Positions 45,501 through 52,977 of a stretch of 64,000 nt of DNA are shown one piece after another; position 1 is the first letter of the stretch; the number at the start of each line of letters is the position of its first letter. Both the position numbers and the translations under genes were made by a program. The stretch is taken from NCBI GenBank assembly GCA_046482825.1, contig JAWOEI010000092.1, positions 40,976-104,975 on the forward strand, read 5' to 3'. The notes beneath the pieces are model-generated. The model worked only from the letters and a program-made list of their open reading frames with translations, made no database searches and was not told the DNA's origin. This stretch comes from M55B167 sp046482825 (GTDB lineage Bacteria > Verrucomicrobiota > Kiritimatiellia > RFP12 > UBA1067).

Positions 45501-48289
45501 CGGAAATGCACGTGCGGTCACTGCTGGGAGCGGGTACATTTCTGGTTAAATGCAGTCTCCCCCCGGCAATGCCCGACAAGTTGCTTGGCTGGCGTTTTGA
45601 GATGGCGCGACACCCGGAAGCCAAAGTCAATTTTGAATTCACGACTCTAAAAAAGAACAAAAAAAAAGAAAATGTTCCACATGAAGGCTGGACTTATATT
45701 CTTTCGGGTACCGATGAACGCCGCGGACCTCGAAGAATAGCCGGAACCGCAAAGTCGCTTCCTCCTTCCGATCCGGATGGAGAAAATACAGTATGGACAC
45801 CCGTGGAAATATGGATACCGTCAGAAATCATCCGTGACAATCTGGCTGTTCAAATCGAAGGATTCGGCAACCTGCAGCCCAGTGAAGTACAGCAAGGTCT
45901 CAAAGGAACCCCCCCGCAAAGCTGGTATGCAATCCGCAGCTTTCGTGAAATTCACCGCGGCATACCCGTTGTGACATCACCGCCCGAAAAACGTGCCCGG
46001 GCTGCGGAGCTGGCAAAAAAGATCAACTCCCTTCCTCCGGGAGAACTTCAGATGATGTCTGTTCCCGCGTCACTTGATACAGCCGAACCGGTAATCGAGT
46101 GGGCTGTACCCGAGCTGGCAGACTTCGGTCTGAAAGCAGTTGAGGATGACACCATACCCGGATCAGTGATCATCAAACCGACGCACCCCTGGCCGTCACC
46201 TCTGCTTCCGCCGAAGAAAGTACTCGCCGATGCCAAACCTACACCATTCGAAGCAGCAGGCAACAACATACGGGTTCTTATTCCACTTGAACATCTCAAA
46301 CCCGGACACATGACAATTACGGCTGAACTATCTGACGGCCGCTACTTTCGTCAGGTAGTTCCCATGAAGATGAACGAAAACACCAATCATCCGCCGACAC
46401 TTCTATCACTGGAAATGCCGGAAGGAGGAATCAAAACTTTTGAAAAACGTCCGCAGAATCCGGGACTTCACAAAAACAAAGCGAATGTCTCTTTTGATTA
46501 TTCCGACCCGGTACGGGGCGGCACACTGAAAATATCCAATAACGGAAGATCCGCCCGCCTTCGCGGCTACCTGACAAAAAAGATAGATCTGGCGGCTACA
46601 CCTGTAGTTCAATTTAGATACAGAGGGGATGCTATGAGCCGCTGTTCTCTCAGTTACGGAGGTACAGGCTTCACTTTCTCAGAGAGTTACAACACAAATA
46701 TCCGTTACAGCGGAGCAAAAACTGCGACAATGGACAATCAGTGGCACACCTGGATGGGGTTGCCCTTCGACGCCCTCGGAAAACAGCCTCTGCGCAAACG
46801 TAAATCCATCGCACCTTCATACATGCTCTTTGCATCGCGCTCCTCAGTTGACCAAAGCGGCCTGTTCAGCTGTCTGCAGATTGACGACATTGCAACAGGC
46901 CCTGCGACAGGGCCGCACCGCACATTCGCTTTCAAAGCGGATTACATGGATCAGGATGGTGTCGCATCACTTCAATATGCCGTTCTCAGGGGGCATAAAC
47001 CATGGGATAACCGCCGACAGCAGGATAAAAACGCGATCAGATGGACAACAGCTGAAAACAGCACTGTAGTGGAACCGCCTCTGGCAAACCTGCCCGACGG
47101 TATTCATCATCTGGTCGTACGGGCAAAGGATAAACGCGGCGCCTGGTCGATTCCGGCGGATATGCCCTTTATTCTGGACAGCAAAGAACCGCAAATTTCT
47201 CATAGAATTGATGTGACAGACGAATACAACGGAAGCTGCCTCAACCTGCACATAGCCGATCCCGTATCCCCGCCTGTAATCAATGATCTGGTTTTCACCT
47301 GTAAAGGAATCAAACTCGACATAGGCCGTGACAACGGTTTCTGCAACATAGGCCACGGCAATGTTTACATACAGCTTGACTGGATATGGACCCTGCGGAA
47401 AATTCTGAGCGATGTAAAAAACGGAACACTGCTGCCTTTGACTGTTTCCGGAGTTACCGACGCCGCCGGCAACAGACTCAGGCCCTACACACTGGAAATA
47501 CCTATTGACAAATCATCGGACAATCGCCCTCCCGCATTTGTCGAAAAGAAAAAACCATCCAATGCTTTTATCTGGAATCCTGTACTTTACACAACTGAAC
47601 AGTTCTTTACACATTTTCCCCATCTGAAGACAGAAACAGGGACAACACCGGAAGGAAAAGTTCTGCAGTTCAGCCGGAAAGGGAAGAAAAAACCGTATCT
47701 GCAGCACAAATTCCCCTCTCCGTACTGGAAGACGGAAGATCACCCTTTCCTGGCGATATCATTCCGTTCACTGACAGAACCGTCTTCTGCAGAACCTTAC
47801 CGTTTAGTACTGCATAATGCCAGCAGACGCAACCGCAAAAAAATCCGCAGTGTCACTCTTAATCTTTCCGATCCGGAACACCGGAAATTTGTTACCGGGA
47901 AAGTAAGCGCGGAAGCGGGAATATGGAATGATCTTATCATCAACGTACGCGACTTTCTGCGTACTGAAACCAATGATGAAAAGGCTTTCAGAGTCAGATC
48001 CATCAACTGCTGTCTTTCAGCGGACTCCAAGGACTCGATCTCACAGATACGCACTCTGTCTATTCTTGCGCCGTGGACGGACAAAGACACTCTCAACTAT
48101 ACAGCTTATGATCTTAACGGAATCGCATCACGTCAGTGGCAGGGCGGATATGTGGAGAACAAAGTTGTACCGGCGGCAATCAAGCCGTATGCGGAAGATC
48201 CTCACTGGATGCGCATAAGATTTACGGACGGTGCAGGAAACAAAACGGACAGAGAAATGATACCTCTGCTGCCGGAACTTGTGAAATAA
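42563..48289 (+). CDS. Giant secreted protein (1908 aa) of unknown function
   Basis: The product starts with a signal peptide (hydrophobic stretch LCLKLFFFLTAFLPSVLF). It has several repeats resembling concanavalin-A-like or LamG-like sandwich domains of the 3-keto-disaccharide hydrolase type, at roughly residues 160-370, 540-720 and 740-930. Each begins with a D(D/N)xF...W...G.W pattern and ends ...GRLGLF... or ...GSLGIW. The C-terminal half contains Ig-like stretches (PVVQFRYRGDAMSRCSL; AKDKRGAWSIPADMPFILDS). I saw no enzyme motif, LPxTG or PEP-CTERM signal. It ends in a charged segment. The ATG at 42563 is chosen because the open frame upstream begins with GTG and adds no signal. It is presumably periplasmic, outer-membrane or surface-associated; its partner or ligand is unknown. 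Confidence 0.6.
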   Translation: MTFTNFIFRQDGILCLKLFFFLTAFLPSVLFSRDAESNRLQMKHRSEFAAMNLSVQDGVFSVSIINPRNNSGVEISVNQTETRCRMFPMRFFSKNTAKQISTRPAPDPEGSLLWFSFRRTERMWSAYINDREILRTPELWTGPIQIKHAENLMPADEDIDDYTQKLGSFRFEDDFLVPAGSDFPPAWEIMSGIWNLHSVTGTVSGTGGYKLARQPKPEKSPNFYTLQGGGTNAVVLTGEPFYTRYRLRASVQHNTGTNGIVFLAPEAGGYTAFTARTDHRTGRLVLDLWQQPENSGAPPVFIESVRTKLPAGQWLLLEIKLFEDTVICMADHIPVIRHRMSLVPGGRLGLFANMPADEFTRFDDISASTHDDMIFSNPSDIDFQTLKGTPQVPSLIRRNRCWAYFSPAMNKHLWQYGAAGSAPLRQETMAVSVSDSFSFGLTCGAVSNNAPHFSFLCNQTDNRRIYSLSWIDGTNTTMLDSFETGFTSNRVELALDALTPDEIKGYADGRLVCFTRPEKPTGGIQGVMAAITDDFFFTAPEVRSKDTTPVERFEKNPLYVNDAFMRHWASPEGQWVTFEDGMTWFKGDITGAVKVRMPVVDGSTLHLCVPETSSNGLCRVVVSNGFINLYTEHNPTGAVLRVKAEQIPEVSYKKTKIQLFTVGLEDHVVWISGDKNLIAKTHLKHTLPGRRLRLEGMELTDLKHTLVKRDNVFDTLFTESLYNWTINGGRWEIVNRFFCEPTWSHMNGENSDSLAALWSKYIFAGDFSIEFYAGMRMGWYQRPGDLNLTVMSKNNLTADGYTAIATGWDPDHSQLYSRLLRNGELMDITTRYLVPRRREGLARKGYQPLLRKGRSIHGAWYGMQLRRIGNRLQYIYDNEEVFNVIDKTPLQNGSLGIWTYRNSMMVARIKIAAESIKPRPFSFHSIKPGADLSPPVSQSADSGLRINNRVVQPLSPEFWEPFDTVSHPVVNFRNLKSSRPEMHVRSLLGAGTFLVKCSLPPAMPDKLLGWRFEMARHPEAKVNFEFTTLKKNKKKENVPHEGWTYILSGTDERRGPRRIAGTAKSLPPSDPDGENTVWTPVEIWIPSEIIRDNLAVQIEGFGNLQPSEVQQGLKGTPPQSWYAIRSFREIHRGIPVVTSPPEKRARAAELAKKINSLPPGELQMMSVPASLDTAEPVIEWAVPELADFGLKAVEDDTIPGSVIIKPTHPWPSPLLPPKKVLADAKPTPFEAAGNNIRVLIPLEHLKPGHMTITAELSDGRYFRQVVPMKMNENTNHPPTLLSLEMPEGGIKTFEKRPQNPGLHKNKANVSFDYSDPVRGGTLKISNNGRSARLRGYLTKKIDLAATPVVQFRYRGDAMSRCSLSYGGTGFTFSESYNTNIRYSGAKTATMDNQWHTWMGLPFDALGKQPLRKRKSIAPSYMLFASRSSVDQSGLFSCLQIDDIATGPATGPHRTFAFKADYMDQDGVASLQYAVLRGHKPWDNRRQQDKNAIRWTTAENSTVVEPPLANLPDGIHHLVVRAKDKRGAWSIPADMPFILDSKEPQISHRIDVTDEYNGSCLNLHIADPVSPPVINDLVFTCKGIKLDIGRDNGFCNIGHGNVYIQLDWIWTLRKILSDVKNGTLLPLTVSGVTDAAGNRLRPYTLEIPIDKSSDNRPPAFVEKKKPSNAFIWNPVLYTTEQFFTHFPHLKTETGTTPEGKVLQFSRKGKKKPYLQHKFPSPYWKTEDHPFLAISFRSLTEPSSAEPYRLVLHNASRRNRKKIRSVTLNLSDPEHRKFVTGKVSAEAGIWNDLIINVRDFLRTETNDEKAFRVRSINCCLSADSKDSISQIRTLSILAPWTDKDTLNYTAYDLNGIASRQWQGGYVENKVVPAAIKPYAEDPHWMRIRFTDGAGNKTDREMIPLLPELVK

Positions 48290-48443
48290 TATGACGCTGA
48301 TAGAGGGCAACAGTTTTCGTCCGCCGATAAATACATTCAGTTGAGAAGAAGCGGACATACAAAATTACCGGCGGCAACATGTCCGCTAAGCACCAACATG
48401 TTTTTTTTGCCCTTCGGTGAAGGACCTAAATGGAGAACATACA

Positions 48444-48908
48444 ATGACACGAATCAGAATCCCACAGCTTGACGCAAACCTGATCGATGTAACCGTTACC
48501 GCCTGGAAAACAGCACCGGGTGAACGTGTTGAAAAAGGTGATGCCATAGCAGAGCTGACAACCGACAAAGCCGTCTATGAACTGGAAGCACCAGAAAGCG
48601 GAGAGATACTGCGGATACTTGCACCCGAAAAAAGCGTTGTGCCCACCGGTTACATCGCAGCACTTTCCGGTGTACACGGCGAAAAAGACCCTGAAGCAGA
48701 AGCGGAAAACAACAGTATCATGGCAGAATACCGTGGAACACCCCCCGGGGGGGAAGTTTTAAACAGACGCATACGCAGAGAACGGATACGTGCCACACCC
48801 AAAGCACGTCGTCTAGCTCGCAAAAACGGCATTGACATTGCGGACATCAAAAAGAAAACCGGCGTTGACCTTGTGGACGAAAATGCGGTAAAAGATTTTA
48901 TGCAATAA
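48444..48908 (+). CDS. Stand-alone lipoyl plus E3-binding-domain protein
   Basis: The 154-residue protein contains a lipoyl domain (residues about 1-78) with the attachment site TTDKAVYELEAP (Lys42). A flexible charged linker follows, then a peripheral-subunit-binding (E3BD) domain at about 112-153 (RIRATPKARRLARKNGIDI...). The E2 catalytic acyltransferase domain that normally follows is completely missing, and the stop is not at a frameshift I can see. GGAG lies eight bases upstream of the ATG. No E1, E3 or lipoate ligase gene is nearby. It may act as a detached carrier arm or bind an E3-type enzyme; it may also be a remnant. Confidence 0.8.
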   Translation: MTRIRIPQLDANLIDVTVTAWKTAPGERVEKGDAIAELTTDKAVYELEAPESGEILRILAPEKSVVPTGYIAALSGVHGEKDPEAEAENNSIMAEYRGTPPGGEVLNRRIRRERIRATPKARRLARKNGIDIADIKKKTGVDLVDENAVKDFMQ

Positions 48909-48925
48909 CAGAAATTCAAAAACTT

Positions 48926-48948
48926 GAGGAGATTGAAATGGTTGAAAT
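48926..48948 (+). promoter_or_regulatory. Strong ribosome site and stem arm of the coupled small ORF
   Basis: GAGGAG at 48926-48931 is six bases before the ATG of a 24-codon ORF. TGGTTGAAAT at 48939-48948 is the inverse complement of ATTTCAACCA at 48986-48995, which lies 14 bases before the reductase ATG, so a 10-bp stem could enclose most of the ORF. Confidence 0.5.
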
Positions 48949-49012
48949 ATTTCACTATCCAACTCTCACTCTTCAAACTGAAATCATTTCAACCACTTTA
49001 AATCAACTATGA
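48938..49012 (+). CDS. Possible 24-residue leader peptide coupled to the SDR gene
   Basis: ATG at 48938 with GAGGAG six bases upstream opens a 24-codon frame (product begins MVEIFHYPTL and ends ISTTLNQL). Its TGA overlaps the next ATG in ATGA. The following reductase gene has no Shine-Dalgarno sequence of its own, so it probably depends on ribosomes finishing this ORF. The product has no known match. It could be a leader peptide controlling the downstream gene through the 10-bp stem, or the end of a degraded reading frame. Confidence 0.45.
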   Translation: MVEIFHYPTLTLQTEIISTTLNQL

Positions 49013-49743
49013 AAACAGCACTTGTAACAGGAGCAGCCAAAGGCATAGGCATGGCTGTATCAAAGGCTCTGGCTGAAGACGGCTTCAGCATTGCCGTTCA
49101 CTATCGTTCATCGGCTGATGCCGCAAATCAATGTGTGAAAGCCATCAGAGCATCCGGAGGAAAAGCCGCAGAATTTCAGGCGGATCTCACAGTTCCCGAA
49201 CAGGTGACTTCACTGATTAAAAACGTGACAGCCACTCTCGGCACAATTGATACGCTGGTCAGTAATGCCGGTGTCATGCACAGTCAACTGCTCTCATTCA
49301 CGCAGTTTGACGACTGGCGAAAAGTAATGTCCGCCAACCTGGACGCGGCTTTTCTGCTGACAAAAGCACTTTCGCGCCCGATGGCAAGAAATAAAAAAGG
49401 ACGAATCATATACATCTCCTCAGATGCGGCGCTGATGGGTGATCTGATGCGATGCGCTTACAGCGCATCAAAATCCGGTTTGCTCGGACTGGGCCGTACC
49501 GCTGCAAGAGAACTGGCTCCATCGGGTATTACGGTGAATTCCGTAAGCCCAGGCATCATTGAAACCGATATGATTGCGGATATCACTGAATCCCGCAAAA
49601 CAAAACAGCTGGCCGCCATACCCATGAGACGTTTCGGCAGACCTGAAGAAGTTGCCAGCATCGTGCGCTTTCTGGCTTCGGACGAAGCGTCATGGATAAC
49701 CGGACAGACAATCTCCGTTGACGGCGGGATGTGCATGAAATAA
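49009..49743 (+). CDS. SDR-family 3-oxoacyl-ACP reductase-like protein (FabG-like)
   Basis: The 244-residue Rossmann-fold oxidoreductase has the NAD(P) motif TGAAKGIG at 8-15, NAG at 86-88 (VSNAGVM), and the catalytic Ser137/138, Tyr151 and Lys155 (YSASK). The C-terminal segment GRPEEVASIVRFLASDEASWITGQ is the usual FabG/SDR ending. It is called FabG-like by overall similarity. Without other fatty-acid genes around it, it could reduce another substrate, including a sugar acid (a KduD-type role is not excluded given the distant kduI). It lacks its own ribosome site and starts at the ATGA overlap with the small ORF. Confidence 0.85.
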   Translation: MKTALVTGAAKGIGMAVSKALAEDGFSIAVHYRSSADAANQCVKAIRASGGKAAEFQADLTVPEQVTSLIKNVTATLGTIDTLVSNAGVMHSQLLSFTQFDDWRKVMSANLDAAFLLTKALSRPMARNKKGRIIYISSDAALMGDLMRCAYSASKSGLLGLGRTAARELAPSGITVNSVSPGIIETDMIADITESRKTKQLAAIPMRRFGRPEEVASIVRFLASDEASWITGQTISVDGGMCMK

Positions 49744-49882
49744 CAGAGCTGTATCACGCGATCTTCACATGAACAGCATGGAGCATCAATTCTTCGTCAA
49801 GGCTGAGCCGGAACAAGCGGGCTGCGTTCCCGTGCAACAGGGCAGATTGATTTCATTACTGCTGCCAGCATAAAAAACTGAC

Positions 49883-49919
49883 GCGCGGAACGCGCTGATG
49901 TAAAAATGCGCAGCATTTT
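49883..49919. terminator. Two short hairpins between SDR and rnhB
   Basis: GCGCG-GAA-CGCGC at 49883-49895 and AAAATGC-GCA-GCATTTT at 49903-49919 form adjacent stems between convergent genes. The second directly follows the rnhB stop on the minus strand. The T-runs are short, so the terminator role is tentative. Confidence 0.35.
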
Positions 49920-50569
49920 CACTCCCATTCAAAACCCGGCAGGCAATGAATCACATCCTGGACAGGACGGAACGAACGCCGGTGCCAACAGCACGCCCCC
50001 AGGCTGTGAAGAGCTGAAATATGCCGGCTCGTACCGTATCCCTTGTGTTCAGCGAACCCGTACCCCGGATATTTCTGGTCAAGTTCAACCATGTAACGGT
50101 CACGCAGCACCTTGGCCGCAACAGATGCGGCGGCAATCAGAAAACTTTTTGAATCGCCTTTCACTATGGCTTCCGACTCGCAGGGAAGGCCCTTGACCGG
50201 TAGCCCGTCTATCAAAGCATACTGAGGCTTCAACGGCATATTTTCCAGAGCACGCCGCATGGCGAGGTGAGTTGCACTCAGGATATTCAGATCATCAATC
50301 TCCTGTGAAGAACACCAGCCTGTGGACAGAGACACATCCTGATTCGCAGCAAGCAGTTTGAAAAAAAACTCACGTTTCGCCACAGTGAGCTTCTTGGAGT
50401 CGGTCAGAGCGGCGAGTTCACCTTTGTAAAGAAATTCCGCCGTGTCAGCGCTCATTGAAACGGCACCGGCGACAACAGGCCCGGCAAGACAACCCCGCCC
50501 AGCCTCATCAACCCCGGCAAGCACCAATGCAGGAGTCCGGCTCCAGAGCTGTCCTTCGTATGTGAGCAT
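49919..50569 (-). CDS. rnhB: Ribonuclease HII
   Basis: RNase HII removes ribonucleotides from DNA/RNA hybrids. The 216-residue product has the start of the active site GVDEAGRGCLAGPVV (Asp and Glu metal ligands), LTDSKKL with its Asp, the later IDGLP Asp, and AEHKGYGTSRH. The position after GR that is usually Pro is Cys here, a conservative-looking change beside the active site. The frame is open upstream, but homology fits the ATG at 50569; no Shine-Dalgarno sequence is visible. Confidence 0.93.
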   Translation of the reverse strand: MLTYEGQLWSRTPALVLAGVDEAGRGCLAGPVVAGAVSMSADTAEFLYKGELAALTDSKKLTVAKREFFFKLLAANQDVSLSTGWCSSQEIDDLNILSATHLAMRRALENMPLKPQYALIDGLPVKGLPCESEAIVKGDSKSFLIAAASVAAKVLRDRYMVELDQKYPGYGFAEHKGYGTSRHISALHSLGACCWHRRSFRPVQDVIHCLPGFEWE

Positions 50570-50601
50570 AGCAATAAAAAGTATAAGAGAAACGTGAAAT
50601 A

Positions 50602-50630
50602 AAACCAAAGCTGCTTTCAGCCGGCTGTCA
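50602..50630. repeat. Dispersed repeat copy 2
   Basis: The second copy of the 29-base sequence at 37461-37489 (one mismatch: CCGGCTGTCA versus CCGCCTGTCA). It lies 33 bases upstream of the rnhB start, just inside an open but untranslated upstream frame. Confidence 0.6.
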
Positions 50631-50757
50631 GCATGAATACGCACAGGCAGGCTGCCAAACTTTGATCATGTCATTTGCACTGTATGCTTGCTGAAAACAA
50701 ACTGGCGGCATACGTTTTGTCCGGTATGTCTGCGGCACATCTTTCACAGCTACTGCG

Positions 50758-50789
50758 CAAAAAGGCGGAAGCTCTTAAAACCTCCGCCT
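50758..50789 (-). terminator. Intrinsic terminator of the ribosomal protein operon
   Basis: AGGCGGA and TCCGCCT pair around a 13-base loop. On the minus strand the stem ends in TTTTT about 50 bases after the rplQ stop, so it closes the adk-to-rplQ transcript. Confidence 0.85.
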
Positions 50790-50838
50790 CTTTTACTGAA
50801 TAAACACAAACCGTAACTTTCCGCGTTACAGCCTTTTT

Positions 50839-51252
50839 CTATTCAGCTTTACTCTCAGCCCCTTTTTCAGTTTCCGGCGCTTCGGCAACTGTCGGAACTT
50901 TTTCGACCCACTGAAGGATGCACATTTCCGTGGCATCACCGCGGCGGCGTCCGAGCTTGATGATACGGGTGTAGCCGCCTGCGCGACCTTCCATCATCGG
51001 GACCACATCATTAAACAGTTTCTGAACCGCCTTGGGCTGCTGCAGACGTGCGGCCGCCAGACGGCGTGAAGCCAGTGTGCCTTTACGGGCCAGAGTAACA
51101 ATCTTTTCAGCGTCCCTGCGGGCCTGTTTTGCCTTGGCGAGCGTGGTTTTAATACTGCTCTCAAGAATCAGGTTTGTCACAAGACTGCTCATCAAAGCCT
51201 TGCGATGTGACGTGGAACGTCCGAATTTTTTTACAATTCTTTTATGACGCAT
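50839..51252 (-). CDS. rplQ: 50S ribosomal protein L17 (bL17)
   Basis: The 137-residue protein has the conserved start (M)RHKRIVKKFGRSTSHRKAL, then LITNLILESSIKTTLAKAKQ-type residues, and TRIIKLGRRRGDATEM. It ends in an acidic tail. It is the last gene of the operon, 24 bases after rpoA, which is the usual order. Confidence 0.97.
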   Translation of the reverse strand: MRHKRIVKKFGRSTSHRKALMSSLVTNLILESSIKTTLAKAKQARRDAEKIVTLARKGTLASRRLAAARLQQPKAVQKLFNDVVPMMEGRAGGYTRIIKLGRRRGDATEMCILQWVEKVPTVAEAPETEKGAESKAE

Positions 51253-51276
51253 CTTCTAAACCTCAAAATCCATTTA

Positions 51277-52269
51277 TTAGTTGTTCTCAAGCAGGTCAGG
51301 ATCAAACTTGTATCCCAGATAAAGACCCAGCTCAGTGAGCTTATCCTTGATTTCATTAAGCGACTTCTTACCGAAATTGCGATATTTCAGCATATCGGCC
51401 TCTGTCTTCATAGCCAGTTCACCGACCGTAGTGATGTTGGCGTTATTCAGACAGTTAGCAGCGCGGACACTCAACTCGATCTCATTTACGCTCATGTTAA
51501 GGATACGACGCAGACGCTCACGTTCCTCGTCAACCTTCTTATCGGCTTCATCGAACTCCAGCACCTCATCGGTATAATCAACAAAAACATCCAGATGATG
51601 TCTCAAAACAGCGGCCGCCGTTTTCAGAGCATCGTCAGGAGTTACACGCCCGTCAGTCCAGATGTCGATAATCAGTTTTTCATAATCGATATGCTGACCG
51701 ACACGTGTGTTTTCAGCCTGGAAATTCACACGGGAAACAGGCGAAAAGATACTGTCGATCGCTATACGGCCTATCTCCTGTTCTTCTGTCTTATTGCCTT
51801 CAGCGGCGCAAAAACCGCGACCGGTGCGAATTTCCGCTTCAATATCCAGAACTCCATCGGTATCAAGCGTAGCGATATGCTGACCGGGATTAAGTACTTC
51901 AATTGAATTTTTTTCCTCAAAATCAGCGGCTGTAACCTCACCGGGACCTTTCATTTTAAGATGCAGTCGCAAATCATTGCGGCTGAAACTTTTGAAAAGA
52001 ACCCGCTTGAGATTCAAAATAATATCTGTCACATCCTCTTTAACACCCGGCAGTGAGCAGAACTCATGGCTGGCACCGTCGATTTTCACCGAGGTAATAG
52101 CAACGGCTTCTATTGAAGAGAGCAGAACGCGACGGAGAGAATTTCCCAGTGTACGGGCATACCCCACCTCAAATGGCTCAGCCACAAACCGTCCGTAGGT
52201 GGCTGAAGCTGTGCTTTCGTCTTTCTGCACCCGTTTGGGCATTTCAAAGCGACTCAAACGAATCGGCAT
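51277..52269 (-). CDS. rpoA: RNA polymerase alpha subunit
   Basis: The 330-residue protein has the alpha N-terminal assembly domain (FEVGYARTLGNSLRRVLLSSIEG-like stretch with AVAITSVKIDG) and the alpha C-terminal domain, where LSVRAANCLNNANI and FGKKSLNEIKDKL form the helix-hairpin-helix that contacts UP elements and activators. AAAGGA precedes the ATG. Length matches the family norm. Confidence 0.98.
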   Translation of the reverse strand: MPIRLSRFEMPKRVQKDESTASATYGRFVAEPFEVGYARTLGNSLRRVLLSSIEAVAITSVKIDGASHEFCSLPGVKEDVTDIILNLKRVLFKSFSRNDLRLHLKMKGPGEVTAADFEEKNSIEVLNPGQHIATLDTDGVLDIEAEIRTGRGFCAAEGNKTEEQEIGRIAIDSIFSPVSRVNFQAENTRVGQHIDYEKLIIDIWTDGRVTPDDALKTAAAVLRHHLDVFVDYTDEVLEFDEADKKVDEERERLRRILNMSVNEIELSVRAANCLNNANITTVGELAMKTEADMLKYRNFGKKSLNEIKDKLTELGLYLGYKFDPDLLENN

Positions 52270-52346
52270 TTTATCATCCTTTCAGACCGTCCCCCCACCT
52301 GTTCTGATATCACAGGCCGGTTACGGTCATCAGCATATATGTATGC

Positions 52347-52976
52347 TTAACGTGAATACAATTCAACAATAGCCTGCTCATCCACGACAGGAGCAATCTG
52401 CTCACGAGTCGGAATACTGATCAGCTCCGCACGAAAGGACTTTTTATCCAGAGTCAGCCAGTCAGGTGTCTGCTGTGTAGTAGCGGCTTCCAGAGCGCGC
52501 GTCGCCAGATCGCGGCTGCGCGGACGATCACGCACCTCAATCACATCACCGACCGTCAAGGTCATAGAAGGAATTGTGGCGGTTCTGCCGTTGACAGCAA
52601 TATGACCGTGAAGCACAAACTGACGTGCGGAGCGACGTGATGACGCAAATCCCAGACGGTAAACTATATTGTCCAGACGGGTTTCAAGCAGCTGCAACAG
52701 GATTTCACCTGTAACGCCCTGACGGCGCAGAGCCTCTTTAAAAAACCGTTTGAACTGGAGTTCCTGCATACCGTACTGCCTGCGCAGGCACTGCTTCTGA
52801 CGCAACTGTTCGCCGTACTCCGACATCTTTCTGCCGCGACGCGAACCATGTTGACCGGGAGCTGGCGCCCCCTTCTCGATTGCGCACTTGGACATATAAC
52901 AGCGCGCACCTTTTAAAAACAGTTTCTGCCCCTCGCGACGGCAAATCCGGCAAGCGGGTCCTGTATATCTACCCAT
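52347..52976 (-). CDS. rpsD: 30S ribosomal protein S4 (uS4)
   Basis: The 209-residue protein has the N-terminal zinc-type Cys set C9, C12, C26 and C31, so it is the C+ form. The S4 RNA-binding fold (RLDNIVYRLGFASSRRSARQ) follows at residues about 95-140. In E. coli S4 represses this operon by binding its own mRNA; whether that happens here is unknown. rpsK ends one base upstream. Confidence 0.97.
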   Translation of the reverse strand: MGRYTGPACRICRREGQKLFLKGARCYMSKCAIEKGAPAPGQHGSRRGRKMSEYGEQLRQKQCLRRQYGMQELQFKRFFKEALRRQGVTGEILLQLLETRLDNIVYRLGFASSRRSARQFVLHGHIAVNGRTATIPSMTLTVGDVIEVRDRPRSRDLATRALEAATTQQTPDWLTLDKKSFRAELISIPTREQIAPVVDEQAIVELYSR

Positions 52977-52977
52977 C

